From: Blastococcus sp. CPCC 205250 | Lineage (GTDB): Bacteria > Actinomycetota > Actinomycetes > Mycobacteriales > Geodermatophilaceae | Direction: 5' to 3' | Assembly: GCF_019799925.1 (NCBI RefSeq) | Contig: NZ_JABGCG010000001.1 | Location: forward strand, 558,001 to 622,000 | DNA length: 64,000 nt | In this document: positions 33,983 through 43,509 of the stretch, one piece after another | Layout of the letters: every line of letters begins with the position of its first letter | Position numbering within the stretch: the stretch's first letter is position 1 | Position numbers and translations under genes: made by a program | Notes under the pieces: model-generated | Databases searched by the model: none | Told to the model about the DNA's origin: nothing | Seen by the model: the letters and a program-made list of their open reading frames with translations, nothing else

Positions 33983-34672
33983 GTGATCGAATTGCAACAC
34001 GTCACCAAGCTGTACCCGGCCAGCGCCCGGCCGGCCCTAGATGACGTGTCCACGGAGATCGACAAGGGGGAGTTCGTCTTCCTCATCGGGTCCTCCGGCT
34101 CGGGCAAGTCGACCTTCCTGCGGCTGCTGCTCAAGGAGGACGACCCGACCAAGGGCACGGTCGTCGTCAACGGCAAGACGCTGAACACGATGAGCAAGTG
34201 GAACGTGCCGAAGCTGCGCCGCACGATGGGCTGCGTCTTCCAGGACTTCCGCCTGCTGCGCAACCGCACCGTGGAGCAGAACGTCGCCTTCGCCCTGGAG
34301 GTCATCAACAAGCCGCAGCGCACGATCAAGCGCGTGGTGCCCGAGGTGCTGGAGATGGTCGGGCTCGAGGGCAAGGCCGGCCGGCTGCCCGGCGAGCTGT
34401 CCGGTGGTGAGCAGCAGCGGGTCGCGATCGCCCGCGCGTTCGTCAACCGGCCGCTGGTGCTGCTCGCCGACGAGCCCACCGGCAACCTCGACCCGGAGAC
34501 CAGCGAGGGCATCATGCTGCTGCTCGAGCGCATCAACCGCACCGGCACCACGGTGATCATGGCGACGCACGACTACCACATCGTCGACTCGATGCGCCGC
34601 CGCGTGATCGAGCTCAACGGGGGCCAGATCACCCGCGACCAGTCGCGCGGCGTCTACGGGGTCGGCCGCTAG
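33983..34672 (+). CDS. ftsE: Cell division ATP-binding protein FtsE
   Basis: A 229-residue ABC ATPase with Walker [10 protein letters not shown], signature LSGGEQQR and Walker [12 protein letters not shown]. It works with the membrane protein FtsX to drive cell-wall hydrolases at the division site. The start is GTG at 33983. ftsX follows after 72 bases, in the conserved order ftsE-ftsX-smpB of Actinomycetota. Confidence 0.97.
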   Translation: MIELQHVTKLYPASARPALDDVSTEIDKGEFVFLIGSSGSGKSTFLRLLLKEDDPTKGTVVVNGKTLNTMSKWNVPKLRRTMGCVFQDFRLLRNRTVEQNVAFALEVINKPQRTIKRVVPEVLEMVGLEGKAGRLPGELSGGEQQRVAIARAFVNRPLVLLADEPTGNLDPETSEGIMLLLERINRTGTTVIMATHDYHIVDSMRRRVIELNGGQITRDQSRGVYGVGR

Positions 34673-34744
34673 CCGTCCCGGCCAGGAGTCGCGGGCGCTG
34701 CGCCGTCCGCCCCACCGCCGTGCTGCAACTCAGATAGGGAATCC

Positions 34745-35638
34745 ATGCGCGTCAACTTCGTGCTCTCCGAGGTCGCCACCGGGCTCCGTCGCAACCTGAC
34801 CATGACGGTCGCGATGATCCTGACCACGGCCATCTCGCTCGGCCTCATGGGCACCGGCCTGCTGATCGCCGGGATGATCTCCGACATGAAGGAGATCTAC
34901 TACGACAAGGTCCAGGTCTCCATCTTCCTCGCCGACGACGTCACCGAGGAGCAGCGCGCCGGGGTCGAGGACCAGCTCGCCCAGCTGCAGAGCGAGGGCG
35001 AGGTGCAGAGCTACCTGTACGAGTCCAAGGAGGACGCGTACGCGCGCTTCCAGCAGCAGTTCAGCCAGCAGCCCGAGCTGGTGCAGAACACCCCGCCGGA
35101 CGCGCTGCCCGAGAGCTTCCGCGTCGAGCTGGTCAACCCCGAGCGCTACGAGGTCATCGCCGCGCAGTTCCCCGACGGGACCAACGGCGTGGACCAGGTC
35201 CGTGACGAGGGCGACTTCCTCGACCGCCTGTTCAGCCTGCTCAACGGCGCCCGCAACGCGACCATCGCCGTCGCCGTGGTGCAGGCGCTGGCCGCGCTGC
35301 TGCTGATCTCCAACACGATCCAGCTCGCGGCGTTCAACCGGCGCAACGAGACCAACATCATGCGATTGGTCGGGGCCTCCCGCTGGTACACCCAGCTGCC
35401 GTTCATCCTCGAGGCCGCGCTGGCCGGGCTGATCGGTGCGCTGCTGGCCATCGGTGGCCTGGTGCTCACCAAGCTGCTGTTCGTCGACAAGGCGCTGGCC
35501 GGGCCGATCAAGGCCGGGATCATCCCGCCGGTCGACTGGAGTGCGATCGCGACGATCAGCCCGATCATCGCCGCCGCCGGTGTCGGCCTGGCCGCGATCG
35601 CCGCCTACGTGACGCTCCGCCTGTACGTGAGGCTCTGA
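34745..35638 (+). CDS. ftsX: Cell division protein FtsX
   Basis: A 297-residue permease-like protein with four membrane helices: one near residues 20-45 and three at the end, including ISNTIQLAAFNRRNETNIMR before them. A large extracytoplasmic loop (about residues 55-165) is the part that contacts peptidoglycan hydrolases. It pairs with FtsE. A short hairpin (35643-35659) follows its stop. Confidence 0.97.
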   Translation: MRVNFVLSEVATGLRRNLTMTVAMILTTAISLGLMGTGLLIAGMISDMKEIYYDKVQVSIFLADDVTEEQRAGVEDQLAQLQSEGEVQSYLYESKEDAYARFQQQFSQQPELVQNTPPDALPESFRVELVNPERYEVIAAQFPDGTNGVDQVRDEGDFLDRLFSLLNGARNATIAVAVVQALAALLLISNTIQLAAFNRRNETNIMRLVGASRWYTQLPFILEAALAGLIGALLAIGGLVLTKLLFVDKALAGPIKAGIIPPVDWSAIATISPIIAAAGVGLAAIAAYVTLRLYVRL

Positions 35639-35642
35639 CATC

Positions 35643-35659
35643 GCGATCCTCCGGATCGC
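35643..35659 (+). terminator. Short hairpin after ftsX
   Basis: GCGATCC and GGATCGC arms of 7 bp with a 3-base loop, 4 bases after the ftsX stop. It is a weak or partial terminator at best. Confidence 0.45.
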
Positions 35660-35794
35660 ACCGCGGCCAGGTGCCGTCCCCCGCCTGCGCCGAGCCCTGC
35701 CGTCGCACCCTTCGCGAACCCCTCCGGGGCCCACTCGGGCCCGACCCGCGCAGGGCGTCTCCGGTCCGGAGGCGACCGTGGTGGCGTCCGCGAA

Positions 35795-35800
35795 TAACCT
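35795..35800 (+). promoter_or_regulatory. -10 box of smpB
   Basis: TAACCT ends 6 bases before the smpB ATG, fitting a leaderless start. Confidence 0.4.
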
Positions 35801-35806
35801 GTACGC

Positions 35807-36283
35807 ATGCCGCGCGAACAGGGCCAGAAGTTCATCGCCCAGAACAAGAAGGCGCGGCACGACTACTCGATCCTCGACACCTTCGAGGTCGGGCTCGTGC
35901 TCACCGGCACCGAGGTGAAGAGCCTGCGCGCCGGTCGCGCCTCGCTCGTCGACGGCTTCGCCAGCATCGACGACGGCGAGGTGTGGCTGCAGCACGTGCA
36001 CATCCCGGAGTACACGCAGGGCACGTGGACCAACCACGCGCCGCGCCGCAAGCGCAAGGTGCTCATGCACCGGGCCGAGATCGACAAGCTGATCGGCAAG
36101 ACCAAGGAGGGCGGGCTCACGCTCGTCCCGCTGGACATGTACTTCAAGGACGGCAAGGTCAAGGCCACCCTCGCGCTGGCCAAGGGCAAGAAGAGCTACG
36201 ACAAGCGCCACGACCTGGCCGAGCGGGACTCCCGCCGGGAGATCCAGAAGGCCTTCGGGCGCTACGTGAAGGGCCGGCGCTGA
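35807..36283 (+). CDS. smpB: tmRNA-binding protein SmpB
   Basis: A 158-residue SmpB with the OB-fold core ([34 protein letters not shown]) and the basic C-terminal tail [20 protein letters not shown] that enters the decoding site. It acts with tmRNA to rescue stalled ribosomes. The tmRNA gene lies 8.8 kb downstream on the same strand, rather than adjacent as in many bacteria. Confidence 0.97.
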   Translation: MPREQGQKFIAQNKKARHDYSILDTFEVGLVLTGTEVKSLRAGRASLVDGFASIDDGEVWLQHVHIPEYTQGTWTNHAPRRKRKVLMHRAEIDKLIGKTKEGGLTLVPLDMYFKDGKVKATLALAKGKKSYDKRHDLAERDSRREIQKAFGRYVKGRR

Positions 36284-36429
36284 CGGCCGGCCGACCCCTG
36301 ACCGCCGCCTGACTGCCGCCGTGCGGTCGCGGGTGCCGTGCCGGAGCGCGGCACCGGCGACCACCCCGCGCGGCACCCGGCGAGCCGGGGACCGACGGGG
36401 GGCTCGCGGGCCGGCCGGGTCCGCCCGCC

Positions 36430-36435
36430 TACCGT
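36430..36435 (+). promoter_or_regulatory. -10 box of the oxidoreductase gene
   Basis: TACCGT ends 7 bases before the ATG at 36443; leaderless arrangement. Confidence 0.4.
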
Positions 36436-36442
36436 GGCCGGC

Positions 36443-37366
36443 ATGAGAGGCATCGCCTACGACCGGTTCGGGGACCTCGACGTCCTGACGCTGCGCGACG
36501 ACCTCCCCGAGCCGCCCGTCGGCCCCGACACGGTGCTGGTGCGCGTGCACGCCGCGGGGGTCAACCCGGTCGACATGGGCATCCGTGCCGGCGGCCTGCG
36601 CTCGTTCTTCCCGCACCGCTTCCCGATCGTCCCGGGCTGGGACGTCGCCGGCGTCGTCGAGGCCGCAGGCCCGGCGGTGGTCGACTTCGCCCCCGGTGAC
36701 GAGGTGTTCGGCTACGTCCGCCGCGACGACGTGCAGTGGGGCACGCAGGCGGAGTTCGTGCCGGCGCCGCAGCGCTGCCTGGCCCACAAGCCCGAGTCCC
36801 TGTCGTTCGCCGAGGCCGGCGCGCTGCCGCTGGCCGGGCTCACCGCCTACCAGGCGCTGACCGAGGCGCTCGAGGTCGGCGAGGGCGACCGCGTCCTCGT
36901 GCACCGGGCCGCGGGCGGCGTCGGCTTCAACGCCGTGCAGATCGCCGTCGCCCTCGGCGCGCACGTCATCGGCACCGCGAGCGAGCGCAACGCCGGCTTC
37001 CTGCGCGAGGCCGGCGTGGCCGAGGTCGTCGACTACTCGGCCGGGCCGGTCAGCGGGCAGCTCTCCGCGCCGGTCGACGCCGTGCTCGACCTCGTCGGCG
37101 GCGACGCGCTCGCCGACGCCCCGCAGCAGCTGCGCGAGGGCGGGCGGCTGGCCAGCGTCGTCGACCCCGGGGTGCGCGACCTGGGCGGGCGGTACGTGTT
37201 CGTCCGGCCCGACCGGCACGACCTGGAGGAGCTGGGGCGGATGGCCGACGCCGGGCAGCTGCGGGTGCCGATCGCCAAGGCCTTCCCGCTGGCGCAGGTC
37301 GCCGACGCCCAGCGGCTGGTCGCCGAGGGACACGTCCGCGGCAAGGTCGTCGTCACCGTCCCGTGA
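36443..37366 (+). CDS. Quinone-oxidoreductase-like NADP-dependent dehydrogenase
   Basis: A 307-residue medium-chain dehydrogenase/reductase of the zinc-free quinone reductase type. It has an N-terminal GroES-like fold (VHAAGVNPVDMGIRAGG, VPGWDVAGVVEAAG) and a Rossmann fold with VLVHRAAGGVGFNAVQIAVA. No Cys/His zinc ligands are present. It would reduce quinones or enones with NADPH. It is first in an overlapping run of genes up to 41730. Confidence 0.85.
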   Translation: MRGIAYDRFGDLDVLTLRDDLPEPPVGPDTVLVRVHAAGVNPVDMGIRAGGLRSFFPHRFPIVPGWDVAGVVEAAGPAVVDFAPGDEVFGYVRRDDVQWGTQAEFVPAPQRCLAHKPESLSFAEAGALPLAGLTAYQALTEALEVGEGDRVLVHRAAGGVGFNAVQIAVALGAHVIGTASERNAGFLREAGVAEVVDYSAGPVSGQLSAPVDAVLDLVGGDALADAPQQLREGGRLASVVDPGVRDLGGRYVFVRPDRHDLEELGRMADAGQLRVPIAKAFPLAQVADAQRLVAEGHVRGKVVVTVP

Positions 37367-38049
37367 GCACGCACGTCCTGGACGCGCCGGCCTGGGCGGC
37401 GCTGACCGGGCCGCACGCGCACTTCGCGCAGCGGCGTGGACGCGTGCTGCGCTACCCGGCCGACGTCACGCCGTTCCTCGGCATGCCTCCGGCCCCCACC
37501 GCCGGGGACTGGGCCGACGCCGCCGCCCTGGTCGGCCCCGGTGGGCTCGTGCCCCTCGCGGGCCTGGACGGACCGGCTCCGGAGGGCTGGCCGGTGACGT
37601 GGCAGGTGGCCGGGGTCCAGCTGGTGGACGACGGTGTGGCCGGCGTCCCCGACGAGGGAGCCGTCGTCCTGACCGCCGCGGACGTCCCCGAGATGCTCGC
37701 CCTGGTGGAGCGGACCCGCCCCGGGCCCTTCCTGCCGCGAACCGTCGAACTGGGCACCTACCTGGGCGTCCGGGACGGCGACGGCACGCTGGTCGCCATG
37801 GCCGGCGAGCGGCTGCACCCGCCGGGCTGGACCGAGATCAGCGCCGTCTGCACCGACCCCGCCGCCCGCGGTCGCGGCCTGGCGTCGCGCCTGGTCCGGG
37901 CCCTGGTGCACGGCATCCGCGAGCGGGGCGAGCAGCCGTTCCTGGACGGCGCTGCGGACAACCCCGCGATCGGCCTCTACGAGTCGCTGGGCTTCCGCCT
38001 GCGCCGCGAGGTCACGTTCGCCGCCGCCCGGGTGCCCGGCGCTGACTAG
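37363..38049 (+). CDS. GNAT family N-acetyltransferase
   Basis: A 228-residue protein whose C-terminal half is a GNAT domain of the FR47-like type: TEISAVCTDPAARGRGLASR (acetyl-CoA loop) and AADNPAIGLYESLGFRLRRE. The N-terminal half is less conserved. The acceptor is unknown. The GTG overlaps the preceding stop by 4 bases. Confidence 0.8.
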   Translation: MSTHVLDAPAWAALTGPHAHFAQRRGRVLRYPADVTPFLGMPPAPTAGDWADAAALVGPGGLVPLAGLDGPAPEGWPVTWQVAGVQLVDDGVAGVPDEGAVVLTAADVPEMLALVERTRPGPFLPRTVELGTYLGVRDGDGTLVAMAGERLHPPGWTEISAVCTDPAARGRGLASRLVRALVHGIRERGEQPFLDGAADNPAIGLYESLGFRLRREVTFAAARVPGAD

Positions 38050-38052
38050 GGT
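38047..38052 (+). promoter_or_regulatory. -10 box of the amidohydrolase gene
   Basis: TAGGGT overlaps the preceding stop codon and ends 8 bases before the GTG at 38061; possible internal leaderless promoter. Confidence 0.35.
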
Positions 38053-38060
38053 CGCGTCCC

Positions 38061-38951
38061 GTGGTGGCACCCCCGGCCGACGACGCGGACGTCCCGCGGT
38101 ACTGGCGCGAGCTCGGCCTGCCCGGGCTGGTCGACGTGCACGTGCACTTCCTGCCCGAGCGGGTGCAGGAGAAGGTCTGGGCGTTCTTCGGCCAGGCCGA
38201 GGCGCACTACGGCGCGGCCTGGCCGGTGACCTACGCGGCGCCGGTGGACGAGCGGCTGGCGGTGCTCGACCGGATGGGCGTGCGGGCCTTCTCCACGCTG
38301 CCGTACGCGCACAAGCCGGGCATGGCCGCGTGGCTCAACGACTGGTCGGCGGAGTTCGCCGACGCCCACCCGCAGGTGCTGCGGTCGGCGACGTTCCACC
38401 CCGAGCCCGAGGCCCCGGCCTACGTCGCCGAGGCGCTGGAGCGCGGCGCCCAGGTGTTCAAGGTGCACGTCCAGGTCGGCGGCTTCGACCCGCGCGACCC
38501 GCTGCTGGACCCGGTGTGGGGCCGGCTGGCCGAGACCGGGACGCCGGTGGTGATCCACTGCGGCTCCGGTCCGCTGGCCGGGGAGCACACCGGCCCGCGG
38601 CCCATGGCCGGCCTGCTCGACCGGCACCCGCGCCTGCAGCTGGTGATCGCCCACCTCGGCATGCCCGAGTACCGGGAGTTCCTCGACCTGGCCGAGCGCT
38701 TCGAGCGGGTGCACCTGGACACCACGATGTTCGCCACCGACTTCACCGAGCGGCTCATGCCCTTCGACCGCGCCGACCTGCCCCGGCTGGCCGCGCTGCG
38801 CGACAAGGTGCTGCTGGGCACCGACTTCCCGGCCATCCCGTACGCCTACGCCCACCAGCTCGCGGCGCTGCACCGGCTGGGGCTGGGGGAGGACTGGCTG
38901 CGCGCCGTCCTCTGGCACAACGGGGCCCGGCTGTTCACGATCAGGGCGTGA
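38061..38951 (+). CDS. Amidohydrolase (amidohydrolase-2 / TIM-barrel)
   Basis: A 296-residue metal-dependent hydrolase or decarboxylase of the ACMSD-like amidohydrolase-2 family. Ligands are HxH in VDVHVHFLPE, His in VVIHCGSGP, His in VIAHLGMPEY and Asp in LLGTDFP. The substrate is unknown. It sits between a GNAT gene and a VOC gene with overlapping or closely spaced ends. Confidence 0.8.
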   Translation: MVAPPADDADVPRYWRELGLPGLVDVHVHFLPERVQEKVWAFFGQAEAHYGAAWPVTYAAPVDERLAVLDRMGVRAFSTLPYAHKPGMAAWLNDWSAEFADAHPQVLRSATFHPEPEAPAYVAEALERGAQVFKVHVQVGGFDPRDPLLDPVWGRLAETGTPVVIHCGSGPLAGEHTGPRPMAGLLDRHPRLQLVIAHLGMPEYREFLDLAERFERVHLDTTMFATDFTERLMPFDRADLPRLAALRDKVLLGTDFPAIPYAYAHQLAALHRLGLGEDWLRAVLWHNGARLFTIRA

Positions 38952-39331
38952 CCCCGGAGATCCGCTTCACCGCCGCCGTCCTCGGCACCCCGGACCCGCG
39001 CGGGCTGGCCCGCTTCTACCGGGACCTGCTCGGCTGGCCGATCCGCGACGACACCGACGACTGGGCGACCCTGCGCCCGGCCGGCGGCACGGGACTGTCG
39101 TTCCAGCTGGAGACCGACCACGTGCCCCCGGTCTGGCCGCAGGAGCCGGGCAGCCAGCAGATGCAGCAGCACCTGGACTTCGAGGTCGAGGACCTCGACG
39201 AGGCGTGCGCGCACGCCGAGTCGCTGGGGGCGCGGCAGCTGGGCGGCCACACCGAGTCCGAGGAGGTCGTCCGGGTCTACGCCGACCCCGCCGGCCACCC
39301 CTTCTGCCTGTTCGTGTCGCTGGACGCATGA
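38948..39331 (+). CDS. VOC family (glyoxalase-like) protein
   Basis: A 127-residue vicinal-oxygen-chelate protein: FTAAVLGTPDPRGLARFYRD LLGW, HLDFEVEDLDEACAHAESLG and the end VYADPAGHPFCLF. It fits the common small VOC proteins of actinomycetes; metal ligands are partly present (His and Asp/Glu positions), and the substrate is unknown. GTG start overlapping the previous stop. Confidence 0.8.
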   Translation: MTPEIRFTAAVLGTPDPRGLARFYRDLLGWPIRDDTDDWATLRPAGGTGLSFQLETDHVPPVWPQEPGSQQMQQHLDFEVEDLDEACAHAESLGARQLGGHTESEEVVRVYADPAGHPFCLFVSLDA

Positions 39332-40305
39332 GCGCCCTGGTCACGCGCCCGCTGACCCTCGACGACGCGCCTGCCGCCGCCGAGCTGCTGGCCGCCGCCG
39401 AGCCCGTCGACGACACCGGCGAGCACGAGGACGCCGACGGGCTCCTCGAGTGGTGGGGCGGGGAGCTGGTCGACCTCGCCCGCGACGGCCGGGCGGTCTG
39501 CACCGACGACGGCCGGCTCGTCGGCTGGGCCACCGCGATCGCCTCGCCCGGCGTCCGGGACGCGTTCCGGGTCTGGCTCGAGGGCCGGGTGCACCCGCGG
39601 TTCCGCGGTCAGGGCACCGGCGGGCGGCTGCTGGACTGGCAGGTGGCCCGGGGCGTGCAGCAGCACGCGGAGCTGGAGCCGCAGGCGCCGGCGCGACTGG
39701 TCGTCCACGCGCACCCCGCGATGGGCGCGCTGGAGTCGCTGGTCCGCCGGCGCGGGTTCGAGGCGGAGCGGTACTACGCCGTCATGCGCCGGCCGCTGAC
39801 CGACCTGCCGGAGCCGCGGCCGGCCGACGGGGTGCAGCTCGTGCCGTTCTCGGCCGACCGCGACGAGGAGGTGCGCCGGGCGCACAACACCTCGTTCACC
39901 GAGCACCACGGCTCGGTGGAGCGCGACGAGGTGGCCTGGCGCAGCTGGTTCACCGGGCAGCGGGCGTTCCGGCCCGACCTGTCGGTGCTCGCCCTGTCCG
40001 GCGGCGCGGTCGTCGGGTACGTGCTGGCCTACGAGTACGAGGCCGACACCCGCGCCACCGGCGTCCGGGAGACCCGGCTGGGACAGATCGGCGTGCTGCC
40101 CGGCGCCCGCGGCCGCGGCACGGCCACCGCGGCGATCGCCGCCGCACTGCGTGCCGCCGCCGCAGCCGGGTGCGGCCGCGCCTCGCTCGACGTGGACACC
40201 GAGAACGTCACCGGCGCGTTCGGCCTGTACGAGCGGCTCGGCTTCCGGACCGACCGCACCTGGACCTCGTGGGCGCTGCCGCTCCCGCCGGGAGCGCCTC
40301 AGTAG
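39328..40305 (+). CDS. Tandem-GNAT acetyltransferase, MshD-like layout
   Basis: A 325-residue protein with two GNAT domains. The first carries VHPRFRGQGTGGRLLDW and the second IGVLPGARGRGTATAAIAAA followed by DTENVTGAFGLYERLGF. This double-GNAT layout is shared with mycothiol synthase and its relatives, but I would not name it as MshD from this alone. ATG overlaps the VOC stop (ATGA). Confidence 0.8.
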   Translation: MSALVTRPLTLDDAPAAAELLAAAEPVDDTGEHEDADGLLEWWGGELVDLARDGRAVCTDDGRLVGWATAIASPGVRDAFRVWLEGRVHPRFRGQGTGGRLLDWQVARGVQQHAELEPQAPARLVVHAHPAMGALESLVRRRGFEAERYYAVMRRPLTDLPEPRPADGVQLVPFSADRDEEVRRAHNTSFTEHHGSVERDEVAWRSWFTGQRAFRPDLSVLALSGGAVVGYVLAYEYEADTRATGVRETRLGQIGVLPGARGRGTATAAIAAALRAAAAAGCGRASLDVDTENVTGAFGLYERLGFRTDRTWTSWALPLPPGAPQ

Positions 40306-40308
40306 GGT
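40303..40308 (+). promoter_or_regulatory. -10 box of the SCO6745-like gene
   Basis: TAGGGT overlaps the stop of the GNAT gene and ends 7 bases before the ATG at 40316. Confidence 0.35.
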
Positions 40309-40315
40309 GCCGCGC

Positions 40316-41200
40316 ATGGTCAGCGTCGATCACCCCGCGCCCGAGTCCGCCGCCGTCGAGCCCGCCCTGGCCGGCCGCGCGCACCGGGCGGTCGAGCCGC
40401 TGCACAACCACCTCTACTTCGCCCCCGAGCAGGACGAGCACCTCACCGCCGTGGGCATCCGGCCCGGCCGGATGTGCTACTTCGCCGGGCGGGCCGCGCC
40501 GATGGGCGCCGTCGGCCCGGGCGTCGTGACGGCGACCTTCTACAACTTCTCGGCCACGCTGGTCGCCCGGCTCATCCCGCGCGCCTGGACGCTGGCCACC
40601 CCCGAGCAGGTCGTCGCCGCCCGCTTCGACGCCGCCCGCGCCTCGCTCACCCGGCTGCTCGGCGACGCCGCGACCGGCCCGGAGATCGAGGAACTCGCCG
40701 GGCTGCTGCGCGAGGCGTGCACCGCGCTAACCCCCGAGGGCCGCCCGCTGTACGCCGGCCACGCCGACGTCGCCTGGCCCGAGGAGCCGCTGCTGCAGGT
40801 GTGGCAGGGCGCGACGCTGCTGCGCGAGCACCGCGGCGACGGGCACGTCGCCGTCCTGGTCCGGCACGGGCTGTCGGGCATCGAGGCCCTGCAGACCCAC
40901 TCGGCGACCGGCCGGGGCTTCACGCCGGCGGCGGCACAGGCGCTGCGCGGCCACACCGACGAGGAGTGGGCCGCCGCCGCCGCGCGGCTGGCCGAGCGCG
41001 GCCTCGTCGTCGACGGCGACCTCACCGAGGCCGGCCAGCGGCTCCGGGCCGAGATCGAGGCGGAGACCGACGCGCTCGCCCTCCAGCCGTGGACCCACCT
41101 GGGCGTGGAGCGGACGGCGCGCGTGGTCGAGCTCGGCAAGCCGCTGTCGGCCCGGATCGCCGCGGCCGGCGCGTACCCGGACGGCGTCTTCGGCAAGTGA
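40316..41200 (+). CDS. SCO6745 family protein
   Basis: A 294-residue protein with the family start VEPLHNHLYFAPEQDEHLTA, then CYFAGRAAPMGAVGPGVVTA and TFYNFSATLVARLIPRAW. A helical middle and a winged-helix-like end (AQALRGHTDEEWAAAAARLA, ERGLVVDGDLTEAGQRLRAE) follow. These actinobacterial proteins have no assigned function; the end resembles a MarR-like fold. It overlaps the next gene by 4 bases. Confidence 0.8.
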   Translation: MVSVDHPAPESAAVEPALAGRAHRAVEPLHNHLYFAPEQDEHLTAVGIRPGRMCYFAGRAAPMGAVGPGVVTATFYNFSATLVARLIPRAWTLATPEQVVAARFDAARASLTRLLGDAATGPEIEELAGLLREACTALTPEGRPLYAGHADVAWPEEPLLQVWQGATLLREHRGDGHVAVLVRHGLSGIEALQTHSATGRGFTPAAAQALRGHTDEEWAAAAARLAERGLVVDGDLTEAGQRLRAEIEAETDALALQPWTHLGVERTARVVELGKPLSARIAAAGAYPDGVFGK

Positions 41201-41730
41201 GCCGGCGGCTCCCGGGCGCCGCCGGCGACGGGCCGACGGCGGACCTGCTCCGGGCCCGGCGCGGCGGCGAGCTCAGCGACCTCGACCGGTTGCTGCTGCA
41301 CAGCCCGCCGGTGGCCGAGGGCTGGAACGCGCTGCTGGGCGCGCTGCGGTCGGGCACCACCCTCGCCGCGGACCTGCGCGAGCTGGTCGTGCTGCGGATC
41401 GCCGTCCTCAACGACGCGGCGTTCGAGTGGGCCGCGCACGAGCCCATCGCCCGCCGGGCGGGCCTGAGCGGGGAGCGGCTGGACGCCCTGCGCCGGCCGG
41501 ACGCCGGCGGTCCGGACGGGTGGACGCCGGTGCAGGCCGCCGTCCTCGCGTTCACCGATGCCTCCACCCGCGCCGTCGCCGTGCCCGACGAGGTGTTCGC
41601 CGGTGTCCGGGGGCACCTGGACGACCGGCAGGTCGTCGAGCTCACCGCGCTGGTCGCCGGCTACGCGATGGTGTCCCGGTTCCTGGTCGCCCTGCAGGTC
41701 CCGCCGCCGCCGGGTGAGGTCCCGGGCTGA
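41197..41730 (+). CDS. Carboxymuconolactone decarboxylase family protein
   Basis: A 177-residue CMD-family protein: LRELVVLRIAVLNDAAFEWA AHEPIARRAGL is the conserved helix pair with Glu and His but no CxxC, so no peroxidase activity is expected. The remaining helices fit the family. It ends the overlapping series that begins at 36443. Confidence 0.8.
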   Translation: MSRRLPGAAGDGPTADLLRARRGGELSDLDRLLLHSPPVAEGWNALLGALRSGTTLAADLRELVVLRIAVLNDAAFEWAAHEPIARRAGLSGERLDALRRPDAGGPDGWTPVQAAVLAFTDASTRAVAVPDEVFAGVRGHLDDRQVVELTALVAGYAMVSRFLVALQVPPPPGEVPG

Positions 41731-41775
41731 GAACCGGAGCGACTTGGGCCACACTCGGCGCCGGAGGTGGGGAGA

Positions 41776-43386
41776 GTGACGGCGACCGAGAACAGGCCCG
41801 GCAGCCCGCAGCGCACCGACGTCGATGCGGCCTTCCGCGGCAGTGCGACCTACCGGAGCCTGGGTGAGCAGCAGCTCAGCCCGGCCGAGGAGCGCTTCGA
41901 GAGGGGCCGGCGGACCGTCGGGCTCTTCCTCGCCCCGGTGGTCAGCGTGGTGTTCGCGCTGCTGCCGCTGGACCTGCCGAACGACCAGCAGCTGCTGGCC
42001 GCGGTGCTGCTCGGGGTCATCGTCCTGTGGGTCACCGAGCCGGTGCCCATCCCGGTCGGCGGCCTCATCGGCGTGGCCGCCATCGTGGTCCTCGGGGTGG
42101 TGCCCGCGGACGACGCCCTGAGCCCGTTCGGGTCGACGACGGTCTTCACCTTCATCGGCGCGTTCATCCTCGCCGCCGCGATGCTCAAGCACGGCGTCGC
42201 CCGCCGGTTCGCGATGTTCATCCTGTCGCTGAAGTGGGTCGGCACCTCGACCGCGCGGGTGGTCATCGCCTTCGGCCTGATCACCGCGCTGCTGTCGGCG
42301 TTCGTCTCCAACACCGCGACCGTCGCCATGCTGCTGCCGACGGCGCTGGGGATCCTGACGGTGATCGCCAAGCTGCTCCAGGACAAGGAGCTGGTGAAGC
42401 CGGACTTCGACCCCCTGCGGCTGCGGGTCGGGACCGCGCTGATGCTGATGCTCGCCTACGGCGCCAGCGTCGGCGGGCTGATCACCCCGGTGGGCACGCC
42501 GCCGAACCTGATCGGCCGCGGGCTCATCGAGGAGGCGACCGGCGAGCGGATCGGCTTCCTCGACTGGATGCTCATGGCGCTGCCGATCTGCGCGCTGATG
42601 TTCGTCGCGCTGACGATCGTGCTGCTGCTGCTCAACAAGCCGGAGATCCGGCGGATCGAGGGCGTCGCCGAGTACATCGCCGCCGAGCGGGCCGAGATCG
42701 GTCCGTTCTCCAAGGCAGAGCGCAACACGGTGATCGCGTTCGTCATCACCGTGCTGCTGTGGATCTTCCCCGGCGTGATCGCGCTCGTCGCCGGCACGGA
42801 GTCCGACCTCTACACGACCATCAGCGACCGGCTCGACGAGGGCGTCGTCGCCGTCCTCGGCGCCTCGCTGCTCTTCCTGCTGCCCACCGACTGGGGGTCG
42901 CGGGAGTTCACCCTCAACTGGTCCGACGCCGCGAAGATCGACTGGGGCACGATCCTGCTGTTCGGCACCGGGATCATCTTCGGGTCGCTGCTGGCCGACA
43001 CCGGTCTCGCCGAGACGATCGGCAACAGCTCCGCCGACTGGCTCGGCCTGACCAGCACCTTCGCGATCACGATCTTCGCGGTGATCCTGGCGATCATCAT
43101 CTCCGAGACGACGAGCAACACCGCCTCGGCCGCGGTGGTCGTGCCGATCATCATCCCGGTGGCGGTGGCCGCGGGGATCGACCCGTTCGTCCCGGCGCTG
43201 GCGGCGACGTTCGCGGCCTCGTTCGGCTTCATGCTGCCGGTGTCGACGCCGCAGAACGCGATCGTCTACGGCTCCGGCGTCGTGCCGATCACCAAGATGA
43301 TCCGGTCGGGCATCAGCTTCGACGTCCTCGGCGCCCTGCTCATCGTCGTCCTCCTGCCCGGGCTGATCTCCCTCGTCCTGCGCTGA
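41776..43386 (+). CDS. SLC13/DASS anion transporter
   Basis: A 536-residue divalent anion:sodium symporter-type protein with about 11-12 membrane helices. Both SNT signatures are present: LLSAFVSNTATVAMLLPTA and SETTSNTASAAVVVPII, each followed by a Pro/Thr-rich binding loop (ITPVGTPPNLIG and LPVSTPQNAIVYGSG). Substrates of the family are dicarboxylates, citrate, sulfate or similar. The GTG at 41776 is preferred over the in-frame GTG at 41767 because of GGGGAG spacing. A hairpin terminator overlaps its stop. Confidence 0.9.
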   Translation: MTATENRPGSPQRTDVDAAFRGSATYRSLGEQQLSPAEERFERGRRTVGLFLAPVVSVVFALLPLDLPNDQQLLAAVLLGVIVLWVTEPVPIPVGGLIGVAAIVVLGVVPADDALSPFGSTTVFTFIGAFILAAAMLKHGVARRFAMFILSLKWVGTSTARVVIAFGLITALLSAFVSNTATVAMLLPTALGILTVIAKLLQDKELVKPDFDPLRLRVGTALMLMLAYGASVGGLITPVGTPPNLIGRGLIEEATGERIGFLDWMLMALPICALMFVALTIVLLLLNKPEIRRIEGVAEYIAAERAEIGPFSKAERNTVIAFVITVLLWIFPGVIALVAGTESDLYTTISDRLDEGVVAVLGASLLFLLPTDWGSREFTLNWSDAAKIDWGTILLFGTGIIFGSLLADTGLAETIGNSSADWLGLTSTFAITIFAVILAIIISETTSNTASAAVVVPIIIPVAVAAGIDPFVPALAATFAASFGFMLPVSTPQNAIVYGSGVVPITKMIRSGISFDVLGALLIVVLLPGLISLVLR

Positions 43387-43403
43387 CCCGCTGAACAGCG
43401 GGT
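43386..43403 (+). terminator. Terminator after the DASS transporter
   Basis: ACCCGCTG/CAGCGGGT arms of 8 bp with a 2-base loop, starting in the stop codon. Confidence 0.6.
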
Positions 43404-43509
43404 GACGGGCGGGTGATCTCCGTCCCGCGCCGGCGACGGTGCGCCTCCCGGCGTGTCACGATGGACGACGGCCCGGACGACGCGGGCCACCGACCCGGGA
43501 GGAGGACGC

